Positions 1 through 8,995 are shown, counted from the stretch's first letter. The stretch: DNA of 64,000 bases from Actinophytocola sp035634895 (GCF_035634895.1 NZ_DASQCC010000189.1:1-64000); one strand, 5' to 3'. The notes: generated by a model from the letters alone, not told the origin. Numbers and translations are program-made.

Positions 1-719
1 GCGATCTGCGGGCAGAAGTGGCGCACGATCGCCAGGTCGTGGGCGATGAAGACGAACGCGATGCCCAGGTCCCGCTGCACCTTCTGGAGCAGGTTGACGA
101 CCTGCGCCTGGATGGACACGTCGAGCGCGGAGACCGGCTCGTCGGCCACGATCAGCTTGGGTTCCAGGGCGAGCGCGCGGGCCACGCCGATGCGCTGGCG
201 CTGGCCGCCGGAGAACTCGTGCGGGAAGCGGTTGTAGTGCTCGGGGTTGAGCCCCACGATCTCCAGCAGTTCGCGCACCCGGGCCTCGCGGCCGCCCGGC
301 GGATTGATGCCGTTGATCTCCATGGGGCCGGAGATGATGGTGCCGACGGTCTGCCGGGGGTTCAGCGAGGAGTACGGATCCTGGAAGATCATCTGGATGT
401 CGCGGCGCAGCGGGCGCATCTGGGCCATCGAGACGTGGCTGATGTCCTTGCCCTCGAACACGATCCGCCCGGCCGTCGGCTCGAGCAGCCGGGTGAGCAG
501 CCGGCCCGTGGTCGTCTTGCCGCAGCCCGACTCCCCGACCAGCGACAGCGTCTCGCCCTTCACGACCGAGAAGTCCAGCCCGTCGACCGCCTGCACCGCG
601 CCGACCTTGCGCTGCAGCAGCCCGCGGCGGATCGGGAAGTGCTTCTGCAGACCGGTGACCGACAGCAGCTCCTCCTGCGTGGGCTGCTCGGTCCCGGCCT
701 CGCTCACATCCGCTGTCAC
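1..719 (-). CDS. Oligopeptide/dipeptide ABC transporter ATPase, DppF/OppF type (3' part off window)
   Basis: Second ATPase of a peptide importer; it would sit on the cytoplasmic face with the other ATPase and hydrolyse ATP to drive uptake. About 239 codons are visible from a GTG at 719, which is preceded by AGAGGAC; the C-terminus lies beyond the left edge. Seen in order: Walker A GESGCGKTTTGRL, Q-loop FQDPYSSLN, signature SGGQRQRIGVARAL, Walker B LIVADEPVSALDVS and the switch histidine in AHD. It starts 9 bp after the upstream ATPase stops, so it is the last visible gene of a leftward operon. The ATPase assignment is firm; whether the substrate is di- or oligopeptide is not readable. Confidence 0.93.
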   Translation of the reverse strand, partial: MTADVSEAGTEQPTQEELLSVTGLQKHFPIRRGLLQRKVGAVQAVDGLDFSVVKGETLSLVGESGCGKTTTGRLLTRLLEPTAGRIVFEGKDISHVSMAQMRPLRRDIQMIFQDPYSSLNPRQTVGTIISGPMEINGINPPGGREARVRELLEIVGLNPEHYNRFPHEFSGGQRQRIGVARALALEPKLIVADEPVSALDVSIQAQVVNLLQKVQRDLGIAFVFIAHDLAIVRHFCPQI

Positions 720-728
720 GATGTCCTC

Positions 729-1808
729 TCAGAGCTTCGGCTTGATCTCGGTGGTCCACACCCGCAGGCGGTCGTCCGCGCTCAGGTGGCACGCGACCTG
801 GTGGCCGCCGCCGACGTCACGCAGCTCGGGGACCTCCGTCTCGCTCGAGCCGCCGTTGAGCTGGCTGAACGAGCAGCGCGGGTGGAACGGGCAACCGGAC
901 GGCACGTTGATCAGGCTCGGCGGCGTGCCCTTGATCGGCAGCAGGCGGTCGGTCCGGTCCCGGTCCAGCCGTGGCATGGACCCGAGCAGACCCCAGGTGT
1001 ACGGGTGCTGCGGCTCGCGGAAGATGTCGTCGGCGTTGCCGTACTCGATGCAGCGGCCCGCGTACATCACCAGGATGTCGTCCGCCAGCTCGGCGACCAC
1101 CCCGAGGTCGTGGGTGATGATGATGACCGCCGAGTTGAACTCCTGCTGCAGGTCCCGGATCAGGTCGAGGATCTGCGCCTGGACGGTCACGTCCAGCGCG
1201 GTCGTCGGCTCGTCCGCGATCAGCAGCTCGGGGTCGCACGACAGCGCCATCGCGATCATGGCGCGCTGGCGCATACCGCCGGAGAACTGGTGCGGGTAGT
1301 CGTCCGCCCGGCCCTTGGGGTTCGGGATGCCCACCCGGTCGAGCATGTCGATGGCGTGCTTGCGCGCCACCGCCTTGCTCACGTTGTGGTGGATCCGGTA
1401 CGCCTCGATGATCTGGTGGCCGACCGTGTAGTACGGGTGCATGGCCGACAGCGGGTCCTGGAAGATCATCGCCATGTTCTTGCCGCGCAGCTGACGGACC
1501 TCCTCACGGCTGGCGCCGATCAGGTTCCGCCCGTTGAGCAGGATCTCACCGGAGACCTTGGCCGTGCCGGCCTTGTGCAGCCCCATGATCGACAGGCTGG
1601 TCACGCTCTTGCCGGAGCCGGACTCCCCCACGATGCCGAGCGTCTTGCCGCGTTCCAGCTGGAACGACAGCCCGTCGACCGACTTCACGACGCCGTCGTC
1701 GGTCGGGAAGTGCACCTTCAGGTCGCGTACCTCGAGGAACGTCTCCCCGCCGACCTGCTCGGGCCGGGGCTCCGGGGCGTCCAGGTAGTCCTCAGTCTGC
1801 GAGCTCAT
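729..1808 (-). CDS. Oligopeptide/dipeptide ABC transporter ATPase, DppD/OppD type
   Basis: First ATPase (359 aa) of the peptide importer. Walker A GESGSGKS lies near residue 60, then Q-loop FQDPLSAMHP, signature SGGMRQRAMIAMAL, Walker B LLIADEPTTALDVT and THDLG. The C-terminal cysteine motif CPFHPRCSF is typical of the oligo_HPY extension found only in peptide-importer ATPases, which separates it from other ABC classes. The ATG start overlaps the stop of the upstream permease by 4 bp (ATGA), implying translational coupling. Length is normal for the family. Confidence 0.95.
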   Translation of the reverse strand: MSSQTEDYLDAPEPRPEQVGGETFLEVRDLKVHFPTDDGVVKSVDGLSFQLERGKTLGIVGESGSGKSVTSLSIMGLHKAGTAKVSGEILLNGRNLIGASREEVRQLRGKNMAMIFQDPLSAMHPYYTVGHQIIEAYRIHHNVSKAVARKHAIDMLDRVGIPNPKGRADDYPHQFSGGMRQRAMIAMALSCDPELLIADEPTTALDVTVQAQILDLIRDLQQEFNSAVIIITHDLGVVAELADDILVMYAGRCIEYGNADDIFREPQHPYTWGLLGSMPRLDRDRTDRLLPIKGTPPSLINVPSGCPFHPRCSFSQLNGGSSETEVPELRDVGGGHQVACHLSADDRLRVWTTEIKPKL

Positions 1809-2818
1809 GAGTTGCGCACCCTCGGGTCGACGACGGCGTACAGCAGGTCAACGACCAGGTTGGCCAGGATGATGAAGATGGCGCCGACCAGCGTCACCCC
1901 GAGCACCTTGGGCAGGTCCTGGTTGGTGATCGCGATGACCGCGTACTGCCCGATGCCGGGCAGCGAGTAGGTCGTCTCGGTCAGGATCGCGCCGCCGAGC
2001 AGCAGGCCGAGGTCCAGACCGAAGATCGTGAGGATCGGGGTGAGCGCGGACCGCAGGCCGTGCTTGACCACCACCGTGCGCTCCCGCAGACCCTTCGCCC
2101 GCGCGGTGCGGATGAAGTCCTCCTCCATGGTCTCCAGCATGCCGGCCCTGGTCAGCCGCGCGTACTGCGCCGCGTACAGCAGCGCGAGCGTGATCCACGG
2201 CAGGATCAGCGCGGCGGCCCAGTCGAACGGGTTGTCCGCGTCGACCGGGTTGGTACCGCCTGGCGGTGTCCACTCCAGCGCGTAGCTGAAGATCGACAGC
2301 GACAGCAGACCGGTGAAGAAGATGGGCAGTGACACACCTGCCAGCGCCACGCTCATCGACGCTCGGTCGAAGAAGCTGCCCCGTTTCAGCGCCGACACCA
2401 CACCGGTGGCGACGCCGCCGAGTAACCAGAGCACCGCGGCGCCCGAGGCCAGCGACAGGGTCACCGGCAGACGGTCGAGCAGGTCGGGCAGCACCGGGTT
2501 GTGGGTGATGAACGAGTAGCCGAGACACGGCGCCGGGCAGTGGTCGATGCTGACCCCGGTGTCGTAGTCGGCGCCGGCGAACAGCCCCTTCACGAAGCGG
2601 CCGTACTGCTCGTAGAGCGGGTCGGTGAACCCGAGCTTCTCCGCCGTGTCGTGGATCTGCTGCCCACTCGCCGTCTTCCCGACATAACGGGACGCGAGAT
2701 CGTCCGCGGTCGCGCCACCGAGGCGGGGAACGCCGAAGAAGATCAGGAACGTGATGGCGGTGACCACGAACAGCAGCAGGACAGCCGCGATCAGCCGCCG
2801 AAAAATGTAAACAACCAC
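1805..2818 (-). CDS. Peptide ABC transporter permease, DppB/OppB type
   Basis: Inner-membrane permease of 337 aa. An N-terminal transmembrane segment (about residues 9-27) is followed by a periplasmic-side stretch and five further hydrophobic segments. The EAA-like coupling loop reads EEDFIRTARAKGLRERTVV near residue 230, where the ATPase docks. Its stop overlaps the ATPase start. A strong hairpin sits between it and the binding-protein gene upstream, so its expression may be lower than that of the binding protein. It pairs with the second permease at 4740-5741. Confidence 0.94.
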   Translation of the reverse strand: MVVYIFRRLIAAVLLLFVVTAITFLIFFGVPRLGGATADDLASRYVGKTASGQQIHDTAEKLGFTDPLYEQYGRFVKGLFAGADYDTGVSIDHCPAPCLGYSFITHNPVLPDLLDRLPVTLSLASGAAVLWLLGGVATGVVSALKRGSFFDRASMSVALAGVSLPIFFTGLLSLSIFSYALEWTPPGGTNPVDADNPFDWAAALILPWITLALLYAAQYARLTRAGMLETMEEDFIRTARAKGLRERTVVVKHGLRSALTPILTIFGLDLGLLLGGAILTETTYSLPGIGQYAVIAITNQDLPKVLGVTLVGAIFIILANLVVDLLYAVVDPRVRNS

Positions 2819-2835
2819 GTGGGGGGCTGTGGTAG

Positions 2836-2874
2836 CCGGTGGGGCCGCGGGTTTGTCACCCGCGGCCCCACCGG
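2836..2874 (-). terminator. Strong intra-operon hairpin
   Basis: A perfect 17-bp inverted repeat (CCGGTGGGGCCGCGGGT and its complement) with a 5-nt loop lies between the binding-protein gene and the downstream permease. There is no T-run. In binding-protein ABC operons such hairpins commonly act as partial terminators or 3' stabilisers that leave the binding protein in excess; that role here is inference. Confidence 0.75.
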
Positions 2875-2902
2875 TGAACCGGCGCCTTCACCTACTTTCG
2901 GG

Positions 2903-4669
2903 CTACTTCTGCACGCCGAGCGTCGTGTAGTCGTACGTGTTGTACGCGTCACTGATGAACACGTTCGTCAGCCGCTCCGGACGGTAGAAGAGGGTCGACG
3001 CCCAGACACCGGGCAGGTAGTAGGCGTCCTTCATGACCTGCTCGTCGATGTTGCCCCAAATCTTGTTGCGCTTGCCCTCGTCGAGCTCCTCGAGGGCGTC
3101 GTCCAGCATGCTGTCGATCTTCGGGTCCTTGACGCCGAAGTTCGTGTTGCCGGCGGCCCGGATGGCCCGGCTGTCCACGATCTGGCTGAGGAAGCCGAAC
3201 CCGTCGTTCCAGTCCGCACCCCAGCCGTAGACCCGCAGGCCCAGGCCGTTGTTCTTCGCGAAGGCGACGTTGCCGGCGTAGAGCTTGCCGTAGTCGCTCT
3301 GCGGGTAGGCCTTCAGCTCGGTCTTGATGCCGACCTTGGCGAGCGACTGCTGCAGCGACTCGGCGGTCGCCTTCTCCGCGGCGCGCTCGGCGCGGTAGGA
3401 GATGTTGGTGCTGAACCCGTCCGGCTTGCCGCACGCCTTCAGCTCCGACTTGGCTTTGTCGATGTCACCGTTCGGCTTGGACTTCGTCCCGTACAGGTCG
3501 ACCTGCCGGAAGCCCGGGATCATCTTCGGCATCATGTTGGTCGCGATCTCGCCACCGTTGGCGCCACCGTAGGAGCGCAGGTAACCCTCCTTGTCCGCGG
3601 CGTACATGACCGCCTTGCGGCAGTGCTCGTTGTCGAACGGCGCGACGTCCGCGTTCAGCGCGGTGAACCACGTGCGCGGCTGCGGGGACGAGTCCGCGAA
3701 CTTCTTCAGGTTCGGGTCGTTGACCACCTGCGCGCGGGTCTCCGCGGTGACACCGAGAGCGGACACGGCGACGTCGAGGTCGTTGTTCAGCAGCCGCTTG
3801 TCGATGTCGGCCTGGTTCACGTTCAGGTCGACGTCGATCTCGTCCGGAAGGGACTTGCGGCCGGTGTCCGGGTCGGTCTTCGCGTCGTAGTTCGGGTTCC
3901 GGACCAGGACGAAGCGCTTGCCGAGCTCGTTGGTCTTGAACATGTACGGCCCGGACGCGATCACGTGCTCCTTGTACTTCGTGCCGGTGTCCTTCGCGGG
4001 CGGCACGGGAGCGGTGGCCGGCAGCATGGCCAGGTAGTCGAACCCGGCGAACGGCTTCTTCAGGTGGAAGACGATCGTCTGCTCATCCGGTGTGTCGACG
4101 GCCTTGAAGTTGGCCATCGTGAGGTCGTGGTCCTTGTACGGACCGGCGTAGCCCTGCAGGTCGAGGAAGTCGCTGAAGTACGTCGGGCCGTTGACCAGGA
4201 CGTCCTTGTCGAGCGAGCGCGCGACCGCGTACTTGACGTCCGTCGAGGTGATCGGCGTGCCGTCCTCGTACTTCAGGCCCTTGCGCAGCTTGTAGGTCCA
4301 GGTCTTGGCGTCCGCGCTCGCCTTGCCGAGGCTCTCCGCGAGGTCGGGCACCAGCTGGTTCGCCTCCGCGCCCGGCGCGGACTTGAAGGTCACCAGCGAC
4401 CGCATGTACAGGCGGCCGAAGTTCCAGCCGTAGCCGTAGTAGCTGTCGCCGCCGTCCAACGAGTCCCAGTCGGAGTCGTTGGCCATCTTCAGCGTGCCGC
4501 CCTTGGTGTCGGACGGGTTGTAGACGTGGCCGACCGCCGCGTTGAACGCGGGCGTGCTGGTGCTGCCCCCGCCGTCACCGTCCTTGTCGCCGCTCCCGCT
4601 TCCGCAGGCCGACAGGGCCATTGCGAGCGCCGCTCCTGCGGCGATCGCGGTAACTCTTGTTTTCCTCAT
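2903..4669 (-). CDS. Peptide ABC transporter substrate-binding lipoprotein
   Basis: Extracytoplasmic solute-binding protein (588 aa, SBP family 5) that would deliver peptides to the permease pair. I start it at the ATG at 4669 because the protein then opens with a lipoprotein signal, MRKTRVTAIAAGAALA, ending in the lipobox LSAC; a longer in-frame ORF reaches 4771 but adds 34 residues with no signal character. The mature protein begins with a G/S/D-rich linker after the lipid-modified cysteine. It lies between the two permease genes, 70 bp after one and 84 bp before the other. Confidence 0.93.
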   Translation of the reverse strand: MRKTRVTAIAAGAALAMALSACGSGSGDKDGDGGGSTSTPAFNAAVGHVYNPSDTKGGTLKMANDSDWDSLDGGDSYYGYGWNFGRLYMRSLVTFKSAPGAEANQLVPDLAESLGKASADAKTWTYKLRKGLKYEDGTPITSTDVKYAVARSLDKDVLVNGPTYFSDFLDLQGYAGPYKDHDLTMANFKAVDTPDEQTIVFHLKKPFAGFDYLAMLPATAPVPPAKDTGTKYKEHVIASGPYMFKTNELGKRFVLVRNPNYDAKTDPDTGRKSLPDEIDVDLNVNQADIDKRLLNNDLDVAVSALGVTAETRAQVVNDPNLKKFADSSPQPRTWFTALNADVAPFDNEHCRKAVMYAADKEGYLRSYGGANGGEIATNMMPKMIPGFRQVDLYGTKSKPNGDIDKAKSELKACGKPDGFSTNISYRAERAAEKATAESLQQSLAKVGIKTELKAYPQSDYGKLYAGNVAFAKNNGLGLRVYGWGADWNDGFGFLSQIVDSRAIRAAGNTNFGVKDPKIDSMLDDALEELDEGKRNKIWGNIDEQVMKDAYYLPGVWASTLFYRPERLTNVFISDAYNTYDYTTLGVQK

Positions 4670-4739
4670 ATCCAGATGCACCCTTTGTGTTGGTCGGAGC
4701 CTGATGACTCCCCGACGGTCGACAAGCTGTTGGTGGGGT

Positions 4740-5741
4740 CTAACGCCGCCCCCGAGGATCGAGCGCGTCACGGAGCCCGTCGCCGAAAAGGTTGAAGGCC
4801 AGCACGGTCACGAAGATCGCCAAGCCTGGCGGGAACATGAACTCGGGGTCAACCGTGTACCACTTGGTGGCGTCGTTGAGCATGCCGCCCCAGGTGGCCG
4901 TCGGCGCCGGCACGCCGACGCCCAGGAACGACAGCGCCGCCTCGAACAGGATGTTGGTCGGGATCAGCAGCGTCGAGTACACCAGGATCGGCGCCACGAG
5001 GTTCGGCAGCAGCTCCTTGGCCAGGATGTACGGCGACCGGGCGCCGAGGCTGCGTGCGGCGTCGACGAACTCACGCTCACGCAGCGACATCGCCTGCCCA
5101 CGAACTATTCGGCCGATGTAGGGCCAGTTGAAGAAGCCGATGACGAACACGATGATCGCCACCCGCAGCCAGTACCCCGTGAGCCCGAACACCTCGTTCG
5201 GCATGGCGCCGACGAGCGCGAGGGCGAACAGCAGGATCGGGAACGCCAGGAAGATGTCCATCAGCCGGCTGATGACCGCGTCCACCCAGCCGCCGAAGTA
5301 GCCGGCGACCACGCCCATGACCACGCCGATCACGACCGCGAGCAGGGTGGCGAGGAACGCGATGAGCAGCGAGACCTGGGCGCCGTAGACGACCCGGCTG
5401 AACAGGTCGCGCCCGTTGATCGGCTCGACGCCGAAGAGGAAGCTCCCGCTGATGCCGCCCCAGCCGCCGTAGGGCAGCGAGGTGTCCGGGTTGACCTGGT
5501 CGTAGTTGAAGTCGTTCGGCGGGTGACCGAACAGCTTGACGATCAGGGGCGCGCAGATCGCGACCAGGATCAGGAAGATGATGACGATGCCGCCGCCGAT
5601 GGCCACCTTGTCCCGCTTGAGGCGCGACCAGGCGATCTGGCTCAGCGAACGACCCTCGATGGCCTTCCTGCTCGCTCCCTCGAGGGTGACCTCCGGCGGC
5701 GCCTCGGCGGCGGAACCCGTGGTCTCGAGCGGTGCACTCAT
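4740..5741 (-). CDS. Peptide ABC transporter permease, DppC/OppC type
   Basis: Second permease (333 aa). The N-terminal cytoplasmic segment is followed by a first membrane helix near residues 40-62 and four to five more after residue 110. The coupling loop includes LREREFVDAARSLGARSP. I chose the ATG at 5741 (MSAPLETTG) over an upstream in-frame ATG at 5762 because AGG is at suitable spacing. It is the first gene of the leftward transporter operon, so the operon promoter should lie in 5742-5922. Confidence 0.93.
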   Translation of the reverse strand: MSAPLETTGSAAEAPPEVTLEGASRKAIEGRSLSQIAWSRLKRDKVAIGGGIVIIFLILVAICAPLIVKLFGHPPNDFNYDQVNPDTSLPYGGWGGISGSFLFGVEPINGRDLFSRVVYGAQVSLLIAFLATLLAVVIGVVMGVVAGYFGGWVDAVISRLMDIFLAFPILLFALALVGAMPNEVFGLTGYWLRVAIIVFVIGFFNWPYIGRIVRGQAMSLREREFVDAARSLGARSPYILAKELLPNLVAPILVYSTLLIPTNILFEAALSFLGVGVPAPTATWGGMLNDATKWYTVDPEFMFPPGLAIFVTVLAFNLFGDGLRDALDPRGRR

Positions 5742-5922
5742 GCCACAACCTGTCGGGGGCACACCAACGACGGGAAGGGCATGTCAGCATCCTCCAGGGG
5801 CTTGGATTGGTCCCAGTATTTGGTCGCAGACATTAACCCTTACCCCCACCGAGAACGAACCGGGTGAGGTTACGATCCGGGAACACACGGTTGCCTTTTG
5901 ACAGCCGAGAAGGTCTAGATCG
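5742..5922 (-). promoter_or_regulatory. Presumed promoter region of the peptide-importer operon
   Basis: About 180 bp without a convincing gene, between the first importer gene and the end of the P-loop kinase gene, both leftward. It is more A/T-rich than its surroundings around 5815-5840. I see no clear operator palindrome. Confidence 0.4.
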
Positions 5923-6462
5923 TCACCGTCTGTGTTGGGCGGCGTCCCGGGTCCCGTCCACGGCGAACCAGCCGGTCTCGAAGGCCTGCCAGGTCAGGAG
6001 CGGTTGCCGGCACTCCTCGCCGTCCCGCGCGACCGCGCGGGCGAGCCGCTCAGCTCGGTCGAAAACCTCACACCAGACAAGGTAGGACAATCGGGGGCGA
6101 ACCACCCGCCGACCGGACGAGACGCCCTCCACCAGAAGAACGTGCGGCACTCGTACGGTGACGTGATCACCCGACCGTGGCACACCCCCGGACCAGACAG
6201 TGCGCCGGTAGCGACCCGGCCGGCCCCGCTGGAGCGGGGTGAGCACGCCGTCGACCAGACGTGGCCACCAGGCGACCGGGTCGTCCCAGGTCGCGAAGTC
6301 GTCGGTGCGGACCAGCTCCGCGTCCGGCAGCTCCGCGAGGAGCCGGTCGGCGAACGAGGACTTGCCGGAGCCGGAGGGGCCGTCGACCGCCACCAGCCGC
6401 ACCGGGCCCAGGCGGGCCGGTGCGGCGAGGATGTCGTTGATCACACTGTGTTCGACACTCAC
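5923..6462 (-). CDS. Uridine-kinase-like P-loop protein
   Basis: A 179-aa P-loop NTPase with Walker A GPSGSGKSSFADRL near residue 30, followed by an aspartate-rich segment (VRTDDFATWDDPVAWW) that matches the acceptor-side region of the uridine kinase/phosphoribulokinase-like group. Such proteins phosphorylate small molecules, but the substrate cannot be read here. It starts at a GTG whose last bases overlap the recR stop (GTGA), so it is translated as the last gene of ybaB - recR - kinase. The C-terminus is short and arginine-rich. Confidence 0.8.
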   Translation of the reverse strand: MSVEHSVINDILAAPARLGPVRLVAVDGPSGSGKSSFADRLLAELPDAELVRTDDFATWDDPVAWWPRLVDGVLTPLQRGRPGRYRRTVWSGGVPRSGDHVTVRVPHVLLVEGVSSGRRVVRPRLSYLVWCEVFDRAERLARAVARDGEECRQPLLTWQAFETGWFAVDGTRDAAQHRR

Positions 6463-7055
6463 ACGGAACGGCGGCCGGTCAGCGCGCGGCCCAGCGTCAG
6501 CTCGTCGGCGAACTCCAGGTCACCACCCATCGGCAGGCCCGAGGCGAGGCGGGTGACGGTGAGGCCCGGGAAGTCCCGCAGCATCCGCACCAGGTAGGTG
6601 GCGGTCGCCTCGCCCTCGGTGTTGGGGTCGGTGGCGAGGATGACCTCGGTGATCTCCTCGGCCCCGATGCGTTGCAGCAGCTCACGCACGCGCAGCTGGT
6701 CGGGGCCGATGCCGGACAGCGGGTCGAGGGCGCCACCCAGCACGTGGTAGCGGCCCTTGAACTCGCGGGTCTTCTCGATCGCGAGGACGTCCTTGGGCTC
6801 CTCGACCACGCAGACTGCCGAGGGGTCGCGGCGCGCGTCCCGGCAGATCCGGCAGGTGGGCTGCTCGGAGACGTTGCCGCAGATGTCGCAGAAGACCACG
6901 CCGTCCTTGACCTTCTGCAGCGCCTGCTGCAGCCGGACGATGTCGGCGGGGTCGGCGCCGAGGATGTGGAAGGCGATGCGCTGCGCGCTCTTCGGACCGA
7001 CGCCCGGAAGCCGCCCCAGCTCGTCGATCAGGTCCTGGACCGGTCCTTCGTACAT
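6459..7055 (-). CDS. recR: Recombination protein RecR
   Basis: RecR (198 aa) acts with RecO and RecF to load RecA on gapped DNA. Seen: N-terminal helix-hairpin-helix region (RLPGVGPKSAQRIAFHIL), the four-cysteine zinc finger (CDICGNVSEQPTCRIC, around residues 56-71) and a Toprim domain starting at VCVVEEPKDVLAIEKT. Length equals the family norm. It lies 3 bp downstream of ybaB, the widespread bacterial arrangement, and overlaps the next gene by 4 bp. Confidence 0.98.
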   Translation of the reverse strand: MYEGPVQDLIDELGRLPGVGPKSAQRIAFHILGADPADIVRLQQALQKVKDGVVFCDICGNVSEQPTCRICRDARRDPSAVCVVEEPKDVLAIEKTREFKGRYHVLGGALDPLSGIGPDQLRVRELLQRIGAEEITEVILATDPNTEGEATATYLVRMLRDFPGLTVTRLASGLPMGGDLEFADELTLGRALTGRRSV

Positions 7056-7058
7056 GGG

Positions 7059-7400
7059 TTACATGCCGGGCAGGCCGAGCCCGCCACCGCCGAGCCCACC
7101 CGCCAGCGGTCCCATGGCCTCACTGGCGAGCTTGTTCGCCTTGCCGCCCGCGTCCCGCACGGCCGCGACGATGAGGTCGGCGAGCGTCTCCACGTCCTCC
7201 GGATCCACGACCTTGGGGTCGATGGTGACCGACTTCAGCTCGCCGGTGCCCGAGACGACCGCGGTGACCAGGCCACCACCCGCGGAGCCAGTCGCCTCCG
7301 CGTTGGCCAGCTCCTCCTGCGCTGACATGAGCTGTTCCTGCATCGCCTGGGCCTGCTGCAGGATCTGCTGCATGTCGGGCATGCCACCACCGGGTTGCAT
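7059..7400 (-). CDS. YbaB/EbfC family nucleoid-associated protein
   Basis: Small DNA-binding protein (113 aa) of the YbaB/EbfC family, which forms dimers on DNA next to dnaX/recR in most bacteria. The central helical segment is QILQQAQAMQEQLMSAQEELA, followed by the conserved strand VSGTGELKSVTIDPKVVDP. The C-terminus is glycine-rich (GPLAGGLGGGGLGLPGM), a common actinobacterial variant. It is divergent from the amidase gene across about 63 bp that must hold both promoters. Confidence 0.95.
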   Translation of the reverse strand: MQPGGGMPDMQQILQQAQAMQEQLMSAQEELANAEATGSAGGGLVTAVVSGTGELKSVTIDPKVVDPEDVETLADLIVAAVRDAGGKANKLASEAMGPLAGGLGGGGLGLPGM

Positions 7401-7463
7401 CGCGGTTCCCTCTCGTCGGTTGCCTTCCAGCGTAGTCGGGATGGCGTGTGGCAGGGTGAGGAC

Positions 7464-8282
7464 GTGCGGAGACCTCTACTCACGGTGATGGTTTTGTTGT
7501 CGCTGACCGGCTGTGGCGGCGCTCCGGCGGAAGTCTCCACGTCGAGTTCCGCCTCGACACCGCCGACCACGACCAGTTCGTCCGCACCGACGACGACCAC
7601 CACGACGACCACCACGACGACGACCAAGCCGAGGCCGAAGCAGGTCGTCGTGCTGGACCCGGGCCACAACGGCGCCAACGCAACCCACGCGGCGGAGATC
7701 AACCGCCAGGTGCCCGCGGGCCGCGGCCGGATGAAACCGTGCAACACGACCGGTACGGCCACCAACGCCGGCTACCCCGAGCACTCGTTCACCTGGGACG
7801 TCGCGGTGCGAGTCCGCGATCTGCTTGCCGCACAAGGGATCCAGGTGATCATGACGAGGCAGGACGACAACGGCGTAGGCCCGTGCGTCGACCAGAGAGC
7901 GGCGATCGGCAACCAGTCGGGCGCGGCGGCGGTGGTCTCGATCCACGCCGACGGCTCGACGAACACGTCGGCACACGGCTTCCACGTGGCGTACTCGTCG
8001 CCGCCGCTGAACGAGGCACAGGGCGAGCCGTCGACCCGCCTGGCAGGCACCCTCCGCGACGCGATGGTGTCCGCGGGTTTCCCGACCTCGACCTACGTCG
8101 GCTCGAACGGCCTGTCCCCCCGCGACGACCTGGGCGGCCTGAACCTGTCCGAACGCCCGGCGGTACTGGTCGAGTGCGGCAACATGCGCAACGCGACTGA
8201 GGCGGCGGCTTTCAGCGGCCCGACCGGCCGCCAGTCCTACGCCGCGGCCATCGCGTCAGGCATCCTGGCCTACCTGGCCTGA
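7464..8282 (+). CDS. N-acetylmuramoyl-L-alanine amidase, lipoprotein
   Basis: Predicted zinc amidase of the Amidase_3 type (272 aa from GTG 7464) that cleaves the stem peptide from peptidoglycan. I start it at the GTG because GGTGAGG precedes it and the product then opens with a lipoprotein signal ending LSLTGC. A Thr/Ser linker with a run of threonines (about residues 35-65) follows, then the catalytic domain: VVLDPGHNG (zinc His), a Glu in EHSFTWDVA, and VSIHADGS (second His region). The last conserved Glu is in LVECGNMRN. It would act outside the membrane. Confidence 0.9.
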   Translation: MRRPLLTVMVLLSLTGCGGAPAEVSTSSSASTPPTTTSSSAPTTTTTTTTTTTTKPRPKQVVVLDPGHNGANATHAAEINRQVPAGRGRMKPCNTTGTATNAGYPEHSFTWDVAVRVRDLLAAQGIQVIMTRQDDNGVGPCVDQRAAIGNQSGAAAVVSIHADGSTNTSAHGFHVAYSSPPLNEAQGEPSTRLAGTLRDAMVSAGFPTSTYVGSNGLSPRDDLGGLNLSERPAVLVECGNMRNATEAAAFSGPTGRQSYAAAIASGILAYLA

Positions 8283-8299
8283 CATGCGGTGGGTGGTAC

Positions 8300-8754
8300 A
8301 TGCGGCGGGTGGTCGTGCTCGGTCGCGGCGGCGCGGGCAAGTCGACGCTCGCGAGCCGCCTCGGCGCCGCCCTGGACCTGCCGGTGATCGAGCTGGACAC
8401 GCACTTCTGGCCACCCGACCTGACCCCGATGTCCAAGGACCGGTGGGCAGCCCGTCCGACGCGACCTGATCACCACGGACCGCTGGATCCTCGACGGCGA
8501 CCTCGGACCGTACGACGTGCTACCCGTGCGGCTACGGGCGGCCGACACCGTGAACGTGCTGAACTTCCCACTGTGGCGGTGTGCCTGGCGAGCCCTGCGC
8601 CGCTCCCGCGAGCCCTCTGTCCTTCTGGCGCTGGCTCGTCTACTACCGACGCGCGGCCCTGCCCGTGGCAATGGCCCCGATCACCGAACATGCCACACAA
8701 GCCGAACCCCACGTGCTCCGCACACCACGCGAAGTCCAAGCTTCATTTTCTTGA
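8300..8754 (+). pseudogene. P-loop kinase (adenylate-kinase-like), two frameshifts
   Basis: The start is clear: MRRVVVLGRGGAGKSTLASR, a Walker A of the adenylate/shikimate-kinase-like group, then IELDTHFWPPDLTPM. Near 8459 the frame is lost; reading resumes one frame over with LITTDRWILDGDLGPYDVLP and FPLWRCAWRALRRSRE. Near 8620 it shifts again to FWRWLVYYRRAALPVAMAP, ending at TGA 8752-8754. Together the three pieces make one continuous protein of about 150 aa, so this is a recently broken gene or carries two assembly errors. It follows the amidase gene by 17 bp. Confidence 0.8.
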
Positions 8755-8778
8755 TCAACGCCAACACAGATGGTTGCG

Positions 8779-8882
8779 TAGGCAGCCCCCACCCGAACCC
8801 GGGGGCGGCCCCGATGCCCATTCTACCGGCTGGCACTGACGAAACCCCTGGTCAGCGGGGGCTGTGGATAACGTTCACCCGG
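8779..8882. repeat. Convergent-junction repeat, copy A
   Basis: About 100 bp starting TAGGCAGCCCCCACCCGA and ending with a GTGGATAAC block. It matches 32232-32329 in the same orientation. It lies between the 3' ends of the broken kinase gene (+) and dnaX (-). It includes a GCCCCC...GGGGGC hairpin, so it may act as a two-way terminator. Confidence 0.7.
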
Positions 8883-8995
8883 TGAGTGCGAACGAATGGG
8901 ACATTCGTGTGCGGACGGCAACCTCCGCGACCAGGCACTGAACACGCAGGCCCTGCTGGGCGTCGCAGCCCGTGGGACGCTCCTCGAGTCGAGGT

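Noticed and set aside
18..1970. 650-codon open frame on the + strand opposite the transporter ATPases
   Set aside because: It is antisense to two clear ABC ATPases and has the Arg/Asp/Val-heavy composition typical of high-GC shadow frames; no motif or start signal.
2501..4795. 764-codon open frame on the + strand opposite the peptide-binding lipoprotein
   Set aside because: Antisense shadow of a gene with a clear lipobox; composition is artefactual.
7595..7625. ACC/ACG repeat in the amidase gene as a microsatellite
   Set aside because: It encodes the Thr linker between lipobox and catalytic domain, a normal feature; the stalk of the surface protein at 33700-33725 is the same case.
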